Positions 47,465-59,079 are shown, counted from the stretch's first letter. The stretch: 64,000 nucleotides of DNA from Winogradskyella alexanderae (GCF_020166335.1 NZ_JAIUJR010000006.1:124001-188000), one strand, 5' to 3'. Translations and numbers: made by a program. The notes: generated by a model from the sequence alone, not told the origin.

Positions 47465-47769
47465 TTTATATTGATTCTAGTTTTTGTAAGTGCCTTTAAT
47501 CCGTTTGACTGAGCAATGATTATTTAAACAGTTTAGTTGAATTCTGAAATAAAAGTTTCAACCAAATTCATTTCTCTAACTAAAAATAGGGATTTTAAGC
47601 AACAACCCTTCTATTAGTCTAACCTCTCATTAATTAAATTAAAGATACGCAAAATGATTGTGTGTTTTAATGTTAAATTAAACTATTAACTAACTGCCAG
47701 ATTGTCACATTCTGTAAATTAATACTATCTTTGCATATTCTTTGAATAAAGAAAAATTTATTTCTTACA
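47465..47769. other. 305-bp divergent intergenic region, LVIVD gene / miaB
   Basis: No gene seen. The right part has a full Bacteroidota promoter for miaB; the left part is AT-rich with nothing I can name. Two TTTCAACC/AGTTTC-type bits do not form clear repeats. Confidence 0.5.
47702..47733 (+). promoter_or_regulatory. Promoter of the miaB-secG unit
   Basis: TTG at 47702-47704 and TATCTTTG at 47726-47733 are separated by 21 bp, matching the phylum consensus TTG-N19-21-TAnnTTTG. miaB starts 37 bp downstream. Confidence 0.7.
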
Positions 47770-49215
47770 ATGGAAAAAATAATTGACGAAAACAAACAGG
47801 GTGAAGCCTTGGTTCTAGATAAAAAAGAGGGTAATGGTAAAAAACTTTTTATTGAAAGTTATGGTTGCCAAATGAACTTCAGTGATAGTGAAATAGTTGC
47901 ATCTATATTGAGCGAACAAGGCTATAATACGACGCAACAACTGGAAGAAGCAGACTTAGTATTGGTTAATACTTGCTCCATAAGAGATAAAGCGGAACAA
48001 ACAGTTAGGAAGCGATTGCAAAAATACAATGCTGTAAAACGTATCAATCCCAATATGAAGGTTGGTGTTTTGGGCTGTATGGCAGAACGGCTTAAAAGCA
48101 AATTTTTAGAAGAAGAGAAAATTGTCGATTTGGTTGTTGGTCCCGATGCTTACAAGGATTTACCAAATCTTCTTACTGAAGTCGATGAAGGTCGTGATGC
48201 TATAAATGTTATACTTTCAAAAGAAGAAACCTATGGTGATATTTCACCTGTAAGATTAAATTCAAACGGCGTTACAGCCTTTGTATCGATTACTCGTGGT
48301 TGTGACAATATGTGCACTTTTTGCGTTGTGCCATTTACACGGGGAAGAGAACGTAGCCGAGATCCTCAAAGCATAATTGAAGAAATTAATGATTTATGGG
48401 AAAATGGGTATAAAGAGGTAACCTTACTAGGACAAAACGTAGACAGCTATTTGTGGTATGGCGGTGGTCTTAAAAAAGATTTTGATAAGGCTTCCGAATT
48501 ACAAAAAGCAACAGCCGTCAATTTTGCAAAATTAATTGAACTCTGTGCAAAAGCCCAACCAAGAATGCGATTTAGATTCTCAACATCTAATCCTCAAGAC
48601 ATGACCTTGGATGTTATAGAGACAATGGCCAAATATGATAATATTTGTAATTACATTCATTTGCCTGTTCAAAGCGGTAGCGATCGAATCCTTAAGGCTA
48701 TGAATCGCCTGCACACAAGACAGGAATATTTTGAACTTATAGACAATATTAAGCGTTTAATCCCAGATTGTGCAATTTCACAAGACATGATCACTGGTTT
48801 CCCAACCGAAACAGAAGAAGATCATCAAGATACGCTAAGCCTAATGGAATATGTTAAGTACGATTTTGGATTTATGTTCGCCTACTCAGAACGTCCCGGC
48901 ACATTGGCTGCTAGAAAATTGGAAGACGATATTCCTGATGATGTAAAGAAAAGACGACTTAACGAAATTATACAGCTTCAACAAAAGCATAGTTTATTAA
49001 GAACACAAGCTCATGTTGGAAAGGTTGAAGAAGTTTTAATTGAAAAGGAATCCAAGCGCTCTGATAAACATTGGTCTGGTAGAAATAGCCAAAATACTGT
49101 AGTTGTTTTTCCAAAAGAGCACTATAAGGTCGGTGATTTTGTAGATGTAAAGATTAACGACTGTACAAGCGCCACACTCATTGGGCAGGCAATTGACTAT
49201 TCAAAGAACAATTAA
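47770..49215 (+). CDS. miaB: tRNA-2-methylthio-N6-dimethylallyladenosine synthase
   Basis: 481 residues. N-terminal UPF0004 domain with three cluster Cys: C33 (YGCQMN), C69 (NTCS) and C103 (GCMAE). Radical SAM domain with GCDNMCTFC (C178, C182, C185). C-terminal TRAM domain (about 410-475). It methylthiolates A37 of tRNAs that read UNN codons. All six Cys are present. First gene of a run to secG; the sigma54 activator starts 6 bp after its stop. Confidence 0.96.
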   Translation: MEKIIDENKQGEALVLDKKEGNGKKLFIESYGCQMNFSDSEIVASILSEQGYNTTQQLEEADLVLVNTCSIRDKAEQTVRKRLQKYNAVKRINPNMKVGVLGCMAERLKSKFLEEEKIVDLVVGPDAYKDLPNLLTEVDEGRDAINVILSKEETYGDISPVRLNSNGVTAFVSITRGCDNMCTFCVVPFTRGRERSRDPQSIIEEINDLWENGYKEVTLLGQNVDSYLWYGGGLKKDFDKASELQKATAVNFAKLIELCAKAQPRMRFRFSTSNPQDMTLDVIETMAKYDNICNYIHLPVQSGSDRILKAMNRLHTRQEYFELIDNIKRLIPDCAISQDMITGFPTETEEDHQDTLSLMEYVKYDFGFMFAYSERPGTLAARKLEDDIPDDVKKRRLNEIIQLQQKHSLLRTQAHVGKVEEVLIEKESKRSDKHWSGRNSQNTVVVFPKEHYKVGDFVDVKINDCTSATLIGQAIDYSKNN

Positions 49216-49221
49216 TAATAA

Positions 49222-50490
49222 ATGGAATCTGTACAAGCCATAAAACAGCGCTTTGGGATTATTGGTAACGATCCTAAACTTAACCGTGCCTTGGAGAAAG
49301 CAATTCAGGTTGCTCCAACTGACATTTCGGTATTGGTTACTGGAGAAAGTGGTGTTGGTAAAGAAAGTGTACCAAAAATAATTCATCAGTTATCTCATCG
49401 TAAGCATGGCAAATACATCGCTGTAAACTGTGGTGCCATACCAGAAGGAACTATTGACAGCGAACTGTTTGGACATGAAAAAGGTGCATTTACTGGAGCA
49501 ACACAAACACGTTCTGGCTACTTTGAAGTTGCAGATGGTGGTACCATTTTTTTGGATGAAGTTGGTGAATTACCCCTAACCACACAAGTACGTTTACTTA
49601 GGGTTTTAGAGAATGGTGAATTCATAAAGGTAGGCTCGAGTAAAGTTCAAAAAACCAATGTTAGGATTGTTGCAGCAACTAACCTTGACATGTTTGAAGC
49701 AATAAAAAAAGAGAAATTTAGGGAGGATCTCTATTACCGATTAAGTACAGTAGAAATATCCCTACCACCATTGCGAGATCGCAAGGAAGACATTCATCTT
49801 CTCTTCAGAAAATTTGCTAGTGATTTTGCGTTGAAATACAAAATGCCCACAGTAAAACTAACTGATGATGCGGTAGTATTACTTCTTAAATACCGTTGGA
49901 ACGGAAACATAAGACAATTAAGAAATGTTGCTGAACAAATCTCAGTTTTAGAACAAAATAGAACAATTAATAGTTCTACCTTACAGCAATATTTGCCAAA
50001 CTCTGGAAACAATCTGCCCGCTGTCATAAATACGTCTAAAACCGAAAGTGACTTTAGTAATGAACGTGAAATACTTTATAAGGTATTATTTGACATGAAA
50101 AGCGATCTAAACGATTTGAAAAAACTTACCATGGAATTGATGAAAAAAGGCAGTGTGTCCGATGTGACCAAGGAACATGAACATCTAATTCAGAAAATTT
50201 ACGGCGAGGATTCAGAAGCTAATTACGATTCAGAAAGTATTTCGGAAGATTTAGAGGTGTTGTCTATACCAGAACACACAAAACAAGTAGAAACTGTTAC
50301 AGACGTGAACGACAAATACCTTTTTGCGGAAGAAATTGAGGAAGAAGAAACACTATCATTACAGGATAAAGAACTTGAGTTGATTAAGAAATCACTTGAA
50401 CGCCATAATGGTAAACGAAAATTGGCGGCAGCAGAATTAGGTATAAGTGAGCGTACCTTATATAGAAAAATTAAGCAATACGATCTTTAG
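49222..50490 (+). CDS. Sigma54-dependent transcriptional activator
   Basis: 422 residues. AAA+ domain: Walker A GESGVGKE (41-48), GAFTGA loop (88-93) that contacts sigma54, Walker B GGTIFLDEVGEL, and R-finger part FREDLYYRLS. C-terminal Fis-type helix-turn-helix (LAAAELGISERTLYRKIKQ). There is no N-terminal receiver or GAF; it starts right at the AAA+ module, so its signal input is not in the protein's N-terminus. An acidic spacer of about 100 residues lies before the HTH. Target genes are unknown; co-transcription with miaB and lptE is likely. Confidence 0.92.
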   Translation: MESVQAIKQRFGIIGNDPKLNRALEKAIQVAPTDISVLVTGESGVGKESVPKIIHQLSHRKHGKYIAVNCGAIPEGTIDSELFGHEKGAFTGATQTRSGYFEVADGGTIFLDEVGELPLTTQVRLLRVLENGEFIKVGSSKVQKTNVRIVAATNLDMFEAIKKEKFREDLYYRLSTVEISLPPLRDRKEDIHLLFRKFASDFALKYKMPTVKLTDDAVVLLLKYRWNGNIRQLRNVAEQISVLEQNRTINSSTLQQYLPNSGNNLPAVINTSKTESDFSNEREILYKVLFDMKSDLNDLKKLTMELMKKGSVSDVTKEHEHLIQKIYGEDSEANYDSESISEDLEVLSIPEHTKQVETVTDVNDKYLFAEEIEEEETLSLQDKELELIKKSLERHNGKRKLAAAELGISERTLYRKIKQYDL

Positions 50491-50557
50491 GAAAAGATTG
50501 GCAAACACATTATAATTAGTTTATAATTACAGCGTTTTACAAAGACATATTTATCCA

Positions 50558-51058
50558 ATGAAAGTATTTAAGTTCATTTTAGGCTTGTTTATAGTCTTAT
50601 TGGTAACAAGTTGCGGAATCTACTCGTTCACTGGTGCAGACACTGGTAATGCCAAAACTTTTCAGGTCAACTTTTTTCAGAATAATGCAGAACTGATTGA
50701 ACCTCAATTAGATTTTGATTTTACCAACTCCTTGCAAGATCTTATTCAAAACCAAACAAATCTTAATTTGGTTAATAATGGTGGTGATTTAATTTTTGAA
50801 GGTGAAATTACAGAATATAGAATTGCTCCTATGACAGCAACAGCTCAAAATACTGCCGCACAAAATAGGCTTACCATGGCTGTTCAAGTGAGATACTTTA
50901 ATACCCTAGATGAAGAAAAAGATTTTGAACAACGCTTTAGTTTCTTTTTTGATTATCCTGCAAATGTACAGCTCAACAGTGTAAAGGCAGAAGCTCATGA
51001 AGAGTTATTTGAAAGGATAACACAAGATATATTCAATGCCTCATTGGCTAACTGGTAA
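50558..51058 (+). CDS. lptE: LptE-like LPS assembly lipoprotein
   Basis: 166 residues. Lipobox C19 (VTSCGIYSFTG). Mature part FQVNFFQNNAELIEPQL, DLIFEGEITEYRIAPMTATAQNTAAQNRLTMAV fits the Bacteroidota LptE family. LptE plugs LptD in the outer membrane for LPS insertion. Downstream of the sigma54 activator and 3 bp before the next gene, so in the miaB-secG run. Confidence 0.88.
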   Translation: MKVFKFILGLFIVLLVTSCGIYSFTGADTGNAKTFQVNFFQNNAELIEPQLDFDFTNSLQDLIQNQTNLNLVNNGGDLIFEGEITEYRIAPMTATAQNTAAQNRLTMAVQVRYFNTLDEEKDFEQRFSFFFDYPANVQLNSVKAEAHEELFERITQDIFNASLANW

Positions 51059-51061
51059 ATA

Positions 51062-51988
51062 ATGCAACTGCGAGACCTTACATATTTATTACAACATCCT
51101 GAGGCCATTACGAGCACTCAAACAGAAGCGCTCGCAAAAAAAATTGAGGAATACCCATACTTTCAGCCCTTGCATGCTTTATATCTTAAAGGGCTAAAAC
51201 AAAAGAATAGTTTTAAATATAACACTACCTTAAAAGTAACTGCAGCGCATACAGCAGACAGAAGTGTATTGTTTGATTACATTACTTCAGACGTATTTAA
51301 TCAGAACGAAATATCACAACAGATAAAGCAAACTTCAGAGTATATAAAATCAATTAGTGTTAATGATGTCGATGATATTTCCGTTAACAAAAGCGTTACA
51401 ATTGATGATGCCCTAAAAGAACATATAAGAGCTACCGAAGGTGTATTAGACCCTAATTTATTTAAAGCAAAACAACCCATTGAGAAAAAACCGGTTGAAG
51501 CACTTACCGAACTTCAAAATTCTATTATTTCTGTAGACGTTGAAAATATTGAACCTGAAAAGAAACTAGATATTGGCAAACCTTTAGAATTTGATAAGAA
51601 TGAAAGTCATTCTTTTGCCGAGTGGCTTAAAATTACAAGCTTCAAACCCATTGATCGGTCAGAAACCGAAAAGGAAAGTACTCCTATCGAAGTCAAAGAA
51701 GCACCACTTCAAGATAAATTAAAAATAATTGACAAGTTTATAAGTGAAAATCCTAAGATAAAACCAGTAGACCTACAGGCTCCAAAACCAAAGTTAGTTA
51801 ATAACGATGATACAATATCTGATAGCCTAATGACTGAGACATTGGCAAGGATATATTTAGAACAAAAAAACTATGAAAAAGCTATTCAATCTTACAAAAT
51901 ATTAAGTTTGAAATATCCAGAAAAAAGTAGTTTCTTTGCAGACCAAATTAAATTAATAGCAGAATTAAAAGACAATAACAATATATAA
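51062..51988 (+). CDS. TPR-like protein of unknown function
   Basis: 308 residues. N-terminal helical domain (about 1-80, with PYFQPLHALYLKGLK), a disordered charged middle (about 110-240) and a C-terminal TPR pair: LARIYLEQKNYEKAIQSYKILSLKYPEKS. I recognise the TPR, not a family. It lies between lptE and secG with 3- and 1-bp spacing, so co-translated; perhaps an envelope biogenesis adaptor. Confidence 0.75.
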   Translation: MQLRDLTYLLQHPEAITSTQTEALAKKIEEYPYFQPLHALYLKGLKQKNSFKYNTTLKVTAAHTADRSVLFDYITSDVFNQNEISQQIKQTSEYIKSISVNDVDDISVNKSVTIDDALKEHIRATEGVLDPNLFKAKQPIEKKPVEALTELQNSIISVDVENIEPEKKLDIGKPLEFDKNESHSFAEWLKITSFKPIDRSETEKESTPIEVKEAPLQDKLKIIDKFISENPKIKPVDLQAPKPKLVNNDDTISDSLMTETLARIYLEQKNYEKAIQSYKILSLKYPEKSSFFADQIKLIAELKDNNNI

Positions 51989-51989
51989 C

Positions 51990-52334
51990 ATGAGCGCATT
52001 TACAATATTCCTAGTTTTAATCGTGATTGTAGCATTTTTGCTTGTAGTGGTTATTATGGTTCAAAATCCTAAAGGAGGTGGTTTATCTTCCTCTTTTGGA
52101 GGTGGCGGGACGCAACAATTAGGTGGCGTTAAGAAAACTGGTGATTTTTTAGATAAAAGTACCTGGTTTTTGGCAACAGCATTGATTGTATTGATTTTAG
52201 CTTCAAATTTAACCATTGATTCTGGATCATCTGTAGAATCTAAGGCTTTGGATGCAACTGAAGACACCTCTACCTTACCACCACTTAATACGATTCCGGC
52301 AGGAGAAGAAACTAGTGGAGACACTCCTGAATAG
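51990..52334 (+). CDS. secG: SecG, preprotein translocase subunit
   Basis: 114 residues. Two membrane helices (about 3-23 and 55-73) with VVVIMVQNPKGGGLSSSFGGGG between, the signature of SecG. A longer Thr/Ser-rich tail is usual in Bacteroidota. It completes SecYEG. Last gene of the run; a weak terminator follows. Confidence 0.93.
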   Translation: MSAFTIFLVLIVIVAFLLVVVIMVQNPKGGGLSSSFGGGGTQQLGGVKKTGDFLDKSTWFLATALIVLILASNLTIDSGSSVESKALDATEDTSTLPPLNTIPAGEETSGDTPE

Positions 52335-52358
52335 TTTCATATTTTGAAATAACCCAGA

Positions 52359-52383
52359 AGCCAGCAACCTAGCTGGTTTTTTT
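52359..52383 (+). terminator. Terminator after secG
   Basis: AGCCAGC and GCTGGTT pair over a 6-nt loop, then TTTTTTT. Located 25 bp past the secG stop. Confidence 0.65.
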
Positions 52384-52477
52384 ATTTACTGCAAGTTTGT
52401 CAGTCCATTGCACTTGGCATAATTTTCGAAATAGCAGGACTAAATACTTTTAATTAATTACTAAAAACTTATATAGA

Positions 52478-52753
52478 ATGAACTTAAACATTAGACCTTT
52501 AGCAGATCGTGTTCTTGTAGAACCGATGGAAGCTGAGACAACCACGGCTTCTGGTATTATTATTCCAGATAATGCAAAAGAAAAACCGCAAAAGGGAACT
52601 GTTGTTGCCGTAGGTAACGGTAAAAAAGATGAACCATTAACAGTCAAAGTTGGTGACACTGTATTGTACGGGAAATATGGCGGCACCGAACTTAAGTTTG
52701 AAGGCAAAGACTATTTAATGATGCGTGAAAGCGACATCTTAGCAATTGTTTAA
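52478..52753 (+). CDS. groES: Co-chaperonin GroES
   Basis: 91 residues, standard length. LADRVLVEP and the mobile loop [26 protein letters not shown] and [15 protein letters not shown]-like end ([14 protein letters not shown]). GroES caps GroEL. It lies 32 bp before groEL. No CIRCE operator is seen upstream, so HrcA control is unlikely. Confidence 0.97.
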   Translation: MNLNIRPLADRVLVEPMEAETTTASGIIIPDNAKEKPQKGTVVAVGNGKKDEPLTVKVGDTVLYGKYGGTELKFEGKDYLMMRESDILAIV

Positions 52754-52779
52754 TCTATAATAACTAATTAAAAACTTAG

Positions 52780-54414
<1,635 letters not shown>

Positions 54415-54460
54415 TCCGATGTTTCGATACATAATCATTTACTAAAGTTAATTTCAAATT

Positions 54461-54492
54461 AAAAAGCCCTTGATAAGAATCAAGGGCTTTTT
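54461..54492 (+). terminator. Terminator of groESL
   Basis: AAAAAGCCCTTGAT / ATCAAGGGCTTTTT, perfect 14-bp stem with loop AAGA, then TTTTGT. It lies 46 bp beyond groEL; the stem also faces the convergent gene. Confidence 0.92.
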
Positions 54493-54543
54493 GTTATTCC
54501 AATTTCATGTTATATTCATCTATTTAATTCAAAAAACACATTG

Positions 54544-55692
54544 TTAGGTAGATGCAGAAATTTCAAGATGCGGATATTCACTTGATCTATTTTGAAAAGA
54601 GGTTATTTTTGGGTTTTTAATAATTCCATCTTTAATCTCAATAGCCCGTCTAATAGTTTCGCTTCCTTTCCATTTTTCAGGACCTCCAATTATTATAGGT
54701 AGATAAGGAATGAGGTTACTAGATATTTCCCAGCTAGCCGCATTCCATAGATATGAAGGCGTATGGTCAACCGCATAATAAAATAAAGTCCCAACCTTAA
54801 ATATGGGTCTTTCAAAATTAGTAGGCTTCGCGAAGGAAAATCCCATACCTTCATCACAACTAATATCTATAATGAGACAACCAGGTTTCAACCGATTGTT
54901 TTGATCTTCTGACACAAACATCAATGGGTTGTCAGTATCCTGAAGCATTCCGTTCACAATAATATCTGCATCAATCAATTCTTCAATAAATGGATGAGAT
55001 TGATTATCAGGTCTAAGAGCTATAAGATTACCTTTTTCATCTTCATCAATTTGATAATAATTAACTCCAGCCATTTGGTCAGCTACCAGAAAATAATGAC
55101 GTTGTGTTAATACGGTAATATCTTGTATCCCTCTTGCTTGTAATGCTCTTATCGCTCCCCTGCTTACAGAACCAAAACTAATGACCACTGCTTTGCGATT
55201 TGGCCCATAGTTTCCATCAATTCCCATCAGATTCATCGCATGGTGCACACCTGCATATCCTGCAATTTCATTATTGTGTTGAAAGATATGCATTTGCCAA
55301 TCTCCGTGAGCTGTCCAGCGATGCATGGCTTCCCATGCAATAAGTGTCAATTTTTTATCAATAGCACTTTGAGTAATTAGCCTTTGTTGCACGCAATGTG
55401 GCCAGCCCCAATGAATCGTTCCTTCTTTCATTTCATCAAAATCTTCTTGTACTGGCTTAGCTAATAGGGCGACTTTACAATGCTGAAAGAGCTCGGCCCT
55501 ACTTAGAACACCAGCACTCAATTCAGTTAATGCAGAGTCATTCATCCCAAAAGGTAATCCATAGCCCTCTTCAAAAAATAAATGATCTCTTACCTCTTGA
55601 TCTATCCAATCCAACTGATCAGGATGAATTGGTACTCTTTTTTCTTGCTTTTTTCTTGAAGTCCCGAAAACACCAACTGTAAGTAAACTCAT
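54544..55692 (-). CDS. Alanine dehydrogenase/transhydrogenase-family enzyme, CEO-synthase-like
   Basis: 382 residues. N-terminal AlaDh/PNT domain (KRVPIHPDQLDWI), then an NAD(P)-binding part with VVISFGSVSRGAIRALQARG and DISCDEGMGFSFAKPT. The two blocks match N(5)-(carboxyethyl)ornithine synthase annotations, which reduce pyruvate-ornithine imines. It is longer than the Lactococcus enzyme. The overall family is certain; the substrate is not. Convergent with groEL. Confidence 0.75.
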   Translation of the reverse strand: MSLLTVGVFGTSRKKQEKRVPIHPDQLDWIDQEVRDHLFFEEGYGLPFGMNDSALTELSAGVLSRAELFQHCKVALLAKPVQEDFDEMKEGTIHWGWPHCVQQRLITQSAIDKKLTLIAWEAMHRWTAHGDWQMHIFQHNNEIAGYAGVHHAMNLMGIDGNYGPNRKAVVISFGSVSRGAIRALQARGIQDITVLTQRHYFLVADQMAGVNYYQIDEDEKGNLIALRPDNQSHPFIEELIDADIIVNGMLQDTDNPLMFVSEDQNNRLKPGCLIIDISCDEGMGFSFAKPTNFERPIFKVGTLFYYAVDHTPSYLWNAASWEISSNLIPYLPIIIGGPEKWKGSETIRRAIEIKDGIIKNPKITSFQNRSSEYPHLEISAST

Positions 55693-55894
55693 TAGTTTAA
55701 TTATTTTTAAATTCTATGATATTTATTAGATGCTAACTAATCCTATCATTCTACCTATTAGGCATTGATTAAAGATAAGAAAACTAAAGTCATCCTTATC
55801 GCATTCTGATTAATGATTTATTTGAAATGATAATAATTTTTAGATAAGATATTAACGAAGATCACTTAATATTTTATCAGATTCAGTATAAAAA

Positions 55895-55918
55895 AAGCCT
55901 GAATTTAAATTCAGGCTT
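55895..55918 (-). terminator. Palindromic terminator after the HMA gene
   Basis: AAGCCTGAATTTAAATTCAGGCTT is a perfect 24-bp palindrome with T7 on the minus strand. It lies 18 bp past the HMA gene stop. Confidence 0.85.
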
Positions 55919-55935
55919 CTATTCTTTATTTCTCC

Positions 55936-56295
55936 TTACCTTTTTCCATCATGGTCTTTTACAACATCCTTGTCTCTATACTTGCAACAAGGGTGGACAG
56001 AATTATAGGCTTCTTCCGTAGCTTTGATTTCTTTAGTATCATGACCTACATCTGCCAGTTTTTGGGCTATTGTTTTAAGGTTGGTCTTACGTTCATCATA
56101 AATAAGCTTCAACTCGTGCGTATCTACACTCCAAACTGCAGACTTAACTCCTTTTGTCCTTATGGCCGCTTTTTCAATGCGTTCTTTACACATCATGCAC
56201 ACACCATCTACTTCCATGCTAGCCTTGGCATTTTTATTTTGAGCATATGCAACTACACTCATAAATAATACAACTAACGTTATTACTCTTTTCAT
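55936..56295 (-). CDS. Secreted heavy-metal-associated (HMA) domain protein
   Basis: 119 residues. Signal peptide (to about AYAQN). HMA domain: EVDGVCMMCKERIEKA (C33, C36) and VDTHELKLIYDERK. A C-terminal VHPCCKYRD motif (H101, C103, C104) adds a second soft-metal site. Exported HMA proteins of this type pass Cu/Zn-like metals in the periplasm. It follows the TonB receptor on the same strand by 20 bp, so both form one unit. Confidence 0.86.
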   Translation of the reverse strand: MKRVITLVVLFMSVVAYAQNKNAKASMEVDGVCMMCKERIEKAAIRTKGVKSAVWSVDTHELKLIYDERKTNLKTIAQKLADVGHDTKEIKATEEAYNSVHPCCKYRDKDVVKDHDGKR

Positions 56296-56315
56296 TTTAT
56301 TATTTATTTACGCTT

Positions 56316-58553
56316 TTAATTTATTCTAAATCTTAGTCCTGTATAAAACATACTTCCAAAAATGGGACCATATACAAAATTACTATCAAAATTTGAACCA
56401 AATGGGTCGTCCGGACTTATTATTGGATCCAACTGTCTAACATCTGTAATATTTTCACCACCAATATAAATTTCAAATCTAGGTGAAAACACTTTTGTCA
56501 CCTGCATGTTTAATGTTCCTATTGAAGGTGAATAGTCGTCTAATTGAAATTCGGGAGCGCTTAATTCTGTACTCGGAAAACGTTGTCTGCTTAACCAATT
56601 ATAAGTTAGATCAAATTTCCACTGAGAACCTTTTGAGGTTTTTTCAGTTTCATAGGCCAAATTACCAAAAAATCTATGTTTAGGTATAAGTGGATTTTCT
56701 AATCGGCCAATGAGATAATCGGTTTGTACGTCATAATACTTATAAGCCAAACGCATATCAAAATTATTGAATGCGTTATAATTAAATTCCAACTGAAAAC
56801 TATTTGCAAAGCTATCACCCTCGAGATTGTAAAAATTAATTTCAAAAGGATTTTCCCAATCTGTAACAACCTGGTTTTCAAAATCAGTTCTGTAGAAATC
56901 AAAAGTAATGTCTGCCTTTCTACCAAAAAGATTAAAACCCTGCAAATAACTAACGCCATAGTTCCATGCAATCTCAGGATCTAAACCATAAATTTTTCCT
57001 CCTTCATTAAGAATATTAATTTGCCTCGAACTTGAGAACATATTCTGCGTCTCTGCAAAAATATTAGCGCTTTTTATACCTCGTCCAAAAGAGGCTCTCA
57101 AAGCAGATTTTTCCCACGGTGTATATCTAACATGTAACCTCGGAGTAATGAAAAAACCGAATCGATTATGTTTATCTGCTCTTAATCCTGAAGTAAAAAT
57201 AAGCTTATCTAAATCGTCATAAGAGTACTCAAAAAATCCTCCGAAAGAATTTTCAATTCGTTCAAAGTTATTAGTATTGACTAGCTCATTATAGGCGTCA
57301 TAAGTAAAACTAAGTCCTGTTTTCACTTTGTGCCTAGAATCTGATATAATACTATTATATACAAGATTAGAATAAAAGCTTGTGTGTTCTATATCATAAT
57401 TATTTAAACCAAAATAAGATTCTTGATTATGATAGCTAAATGCTGTTTGAAACCCAAGACTTTGATAAGGGACCTGAGGATTTACAAATCCCAATTTTGT
57501 AGTCAACTCAAAGCGTTCAGTATCAATTTCACTACCCCAGAAATTTGTGGTTCCTTTATCCCTATCGGGTTCAAAATCGATTTGACCTGCCTGTGTATTA
57601 TCATTTAGATATCTAAGATTTATAAAACTAACGATTCCCTCTTCTGGATTTGTGTACTGCCATCTATTCAATAAATTGATCTGTTCCTTTAGTGGGACAT
57701 CTAAAAACGAATCATCATTTCGGTCAAATTTCTGATTTCTAACGTTACCATGGATATAGAGTCCACTACTCCATTTATCCGATATTTTTTGATTTAGATG
57801 CGTATTTAATTCGAGCCTTCCATTTATGCTGGCATATGCGTTGACAAATAATCTGTCATCAGTCATTGGTTTAACCAACTCTGCATTAATTTGTCCGGCA
57901 ATACTTTCAAAACCATTAACAACACTACCCGCTCCTTTGGTTATCTGAATACTTTCCACCCAGGTTCCTGGGATAAAACTTAGGCCATAAGCTTGAGATG
58001 CCCCTCGAATTGCAGGTATGTTCTCCGTTGCAATTAGAATATATGGTGAACTGAGTCCCAACATCTTTATTTGCCTTGTACCAGTAACAGCATCTGCAAA
58101 ATTAACATCAATGGATGGGTTGGTTTCAAAACTCTCAGATAGATTACAACAAGCTGCTTTCAGCAATTCTTCGCTACTTACCGTAAAGGTGTTTGTGGCT
58201 TTTAAATAAGACTTAGTAGTTGCCTGTTTACGCGATGTTACTGTAACCGCATCTAGTTCATCAGAAGGTTGCATTACATGCCTTATGTATCGGTTTTCAT
58301 TAACTGTTATAGTATCTGTTTTAAAACCCACATAGCTAATAACTAATTTGTTATAGGAGAATTTGTAGGGTATGGTAAATGTTCCATCTTCTGCCGTGAC
58401 ACCTCCAACTGTAGAATTTAACCAAAACACATTGGCACCTAGCAAGGGCAACTCTTTAGACGCACTTGCTTCTAACACGACACCCTTTAATTGCTCTTGC
58501 GCACTAACTACATGCGCAAAGCATAAAAATAAAATGTATATATATTTTTTCAT
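56316..58553 (-). CDS. TonB-dependent receptor with CC motif in the plug
   Basis: 745 residues. Signal peptide (HVVSAQ, about 1-18), CarboxypepD_reg-like domain (about 20-100), plug (about 115-235) with KAACCNLSESFETN (C135, C136), then the barrel ending in aromatic GLRFRIN. The adjacent Cys in the plug and neighbours with CC motifs point to a metal or metallophore substrate. Receptors of this form in Bacteroidota are grouped by the CC block, but the substrate is unproven. Confidence 0.9.
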   Translation of the reverse strand: MKKYIYILFLCFAHVVSAQEQLKGVVLEASASKELPLLGANVFWLNSTVGGVTAEDGTFTIPYKFSYNKLVISYVGFKTDTITVNENRYIRHVMQPSDELDAVTVTSRKQATTKSYLKATNTFTVSSEELLKAACCNLSESFETNPSIDVNFADAVTGTRQIKMLGLSSPYILIATENIPAIRGASQAYGLSFIPGTWVESIQITKGAGSVVNGFESIAGQINAELVKPMTDDRLFVNAYASINGRLELNTHLNQKISDKWSSGLYIHGNVRNQKFDRNDDSFLDVPLKEQINLLNRWQYTNPEEGIVSFINLRYLNDNTQAGQIDFEPDRDKGTTNFWGSEIDTERFELTTKLGFVNPQVPYQSLGFQTAFSYHNQESYFGLNNYDIEHTSFYSNLVYNSIISDSRHKVKTGLSFTYDAYNELVNTNNFERIENSFGGFFEYSYDDLDKLIFTSGLRADKHNRFGFFITPRLHVRYTPWEKSALRASFGRGIKSANIFAETQNMFSSSRQINILNEGGKIYGLDPEIAWNYGVSYLQGFNLFGRKADITFDFYRTDFENQVVTDWENPFEINFYNLEGDSFANSFQLEFNYNAFNNFDMRLAYKYYDVQTDYLIGRLENPLIPKHRFFGNLAYETEKTSKGSQWKFDLTYNWLSRQRFPSTELSAPEFQLDDYSPSIGTLNMQVTKVFSPRFEIYIGGENITDVRQLDPIISPDDPFGSNFDSNFVYGPIFGSMFYTGLRFRIN

Positions 58554-58577
58554 GATTTAATAATAGAACTAACAATT

Positions 58578-58591
58578 GCTCTAGCTAGAGC
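58578..58591. promoter_or_regulatory. 14-bp palindrome upstream of the TonB receptor
   Basis: GCTCTAGCTAGAGC is a perfect palindrome in the 68-bp gap between the HYC_CC_PP gene and the receptor, 25 bp before the receptor start. It could be an operator for a metal regulator, or a weak hairpin. No regulator gene is nearby. Confidence 0.35.
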
Positions 58592-58621
58592 TTTACTTTA
58601 ATTGGGAGTACTATATTTAAA

Positions 58622-59029
58622 TCAAATGAGGTAAGTCTCATCTAGAACATGTATGTCCTTGATAATTTTTGGAGGTTTGTAGTTTTTATGCGGTATAATA
58701 GGCTTCGCCAACGTTTCAAAAAGATACGTGTAGCTGAATACATATGATACCAGTGTTATATAAGTATCCTTCTCAAAAGATTGGAAGTCTTTTTCTGTGA
58801 GGTCATCTTGCCCTTCAATAACATCAACCGTATCTTTACAGCATGGCTTTTTTACATAACTTATGTCTTCCGCGTCCATTCCGCCACACTTTTTGGCATT
58901 GGAAAAGATTGCAGTATCCACTAAATGCTCACCACAGAAATGCTTTTCAACCGTAAACGATAATGTAGATACAAGAACGAATACAGCTAATAGTGTTGAG
59001 AGGATTTTATGTAACACCGTTAATTTCAC
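58622..59029 (-). CDS. HYC_CC_PP family protein
   Basis: 135 residues. N-terminal hydrophobic signal/anchor (about 8-26), then EKHFCGEH (H30, C32, H35), C48, KPCCKD (C63, C64) and NYKPPKI: the H-Y/F-C, CC and PP blocks that name this family. It is a small secreted or membrane-anchored protein, function unknown. It precedes the TonB receptor and HMA genes on the same strand and shares their CC theme, so a metal relay is likely. Confidence 0.87.
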   Translation of the reverse strand: MKLTVLHKILSTLLAVFVLVSTLSFTVEKHFCGEHLVDTAIFSNAKKCGGMDAEDISYVKKPCCKDTVDVIEGQDDLTEKDFQSFEKDTYITLVSYVFSYTYLFETLAKPIIPHKNYKPPKIIKDIHVLDETYLI

Positions 59030-59079
59030 ACCGCAAATCTACAAAATATAGGGATACGTAAGTTATTTTTATAATTGCC

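Noticed and set aside
52335-52477. CIRCE operator before groES
   Set aside because: No TTAGCACTC-N9-GAGTGCTAA repeat found.
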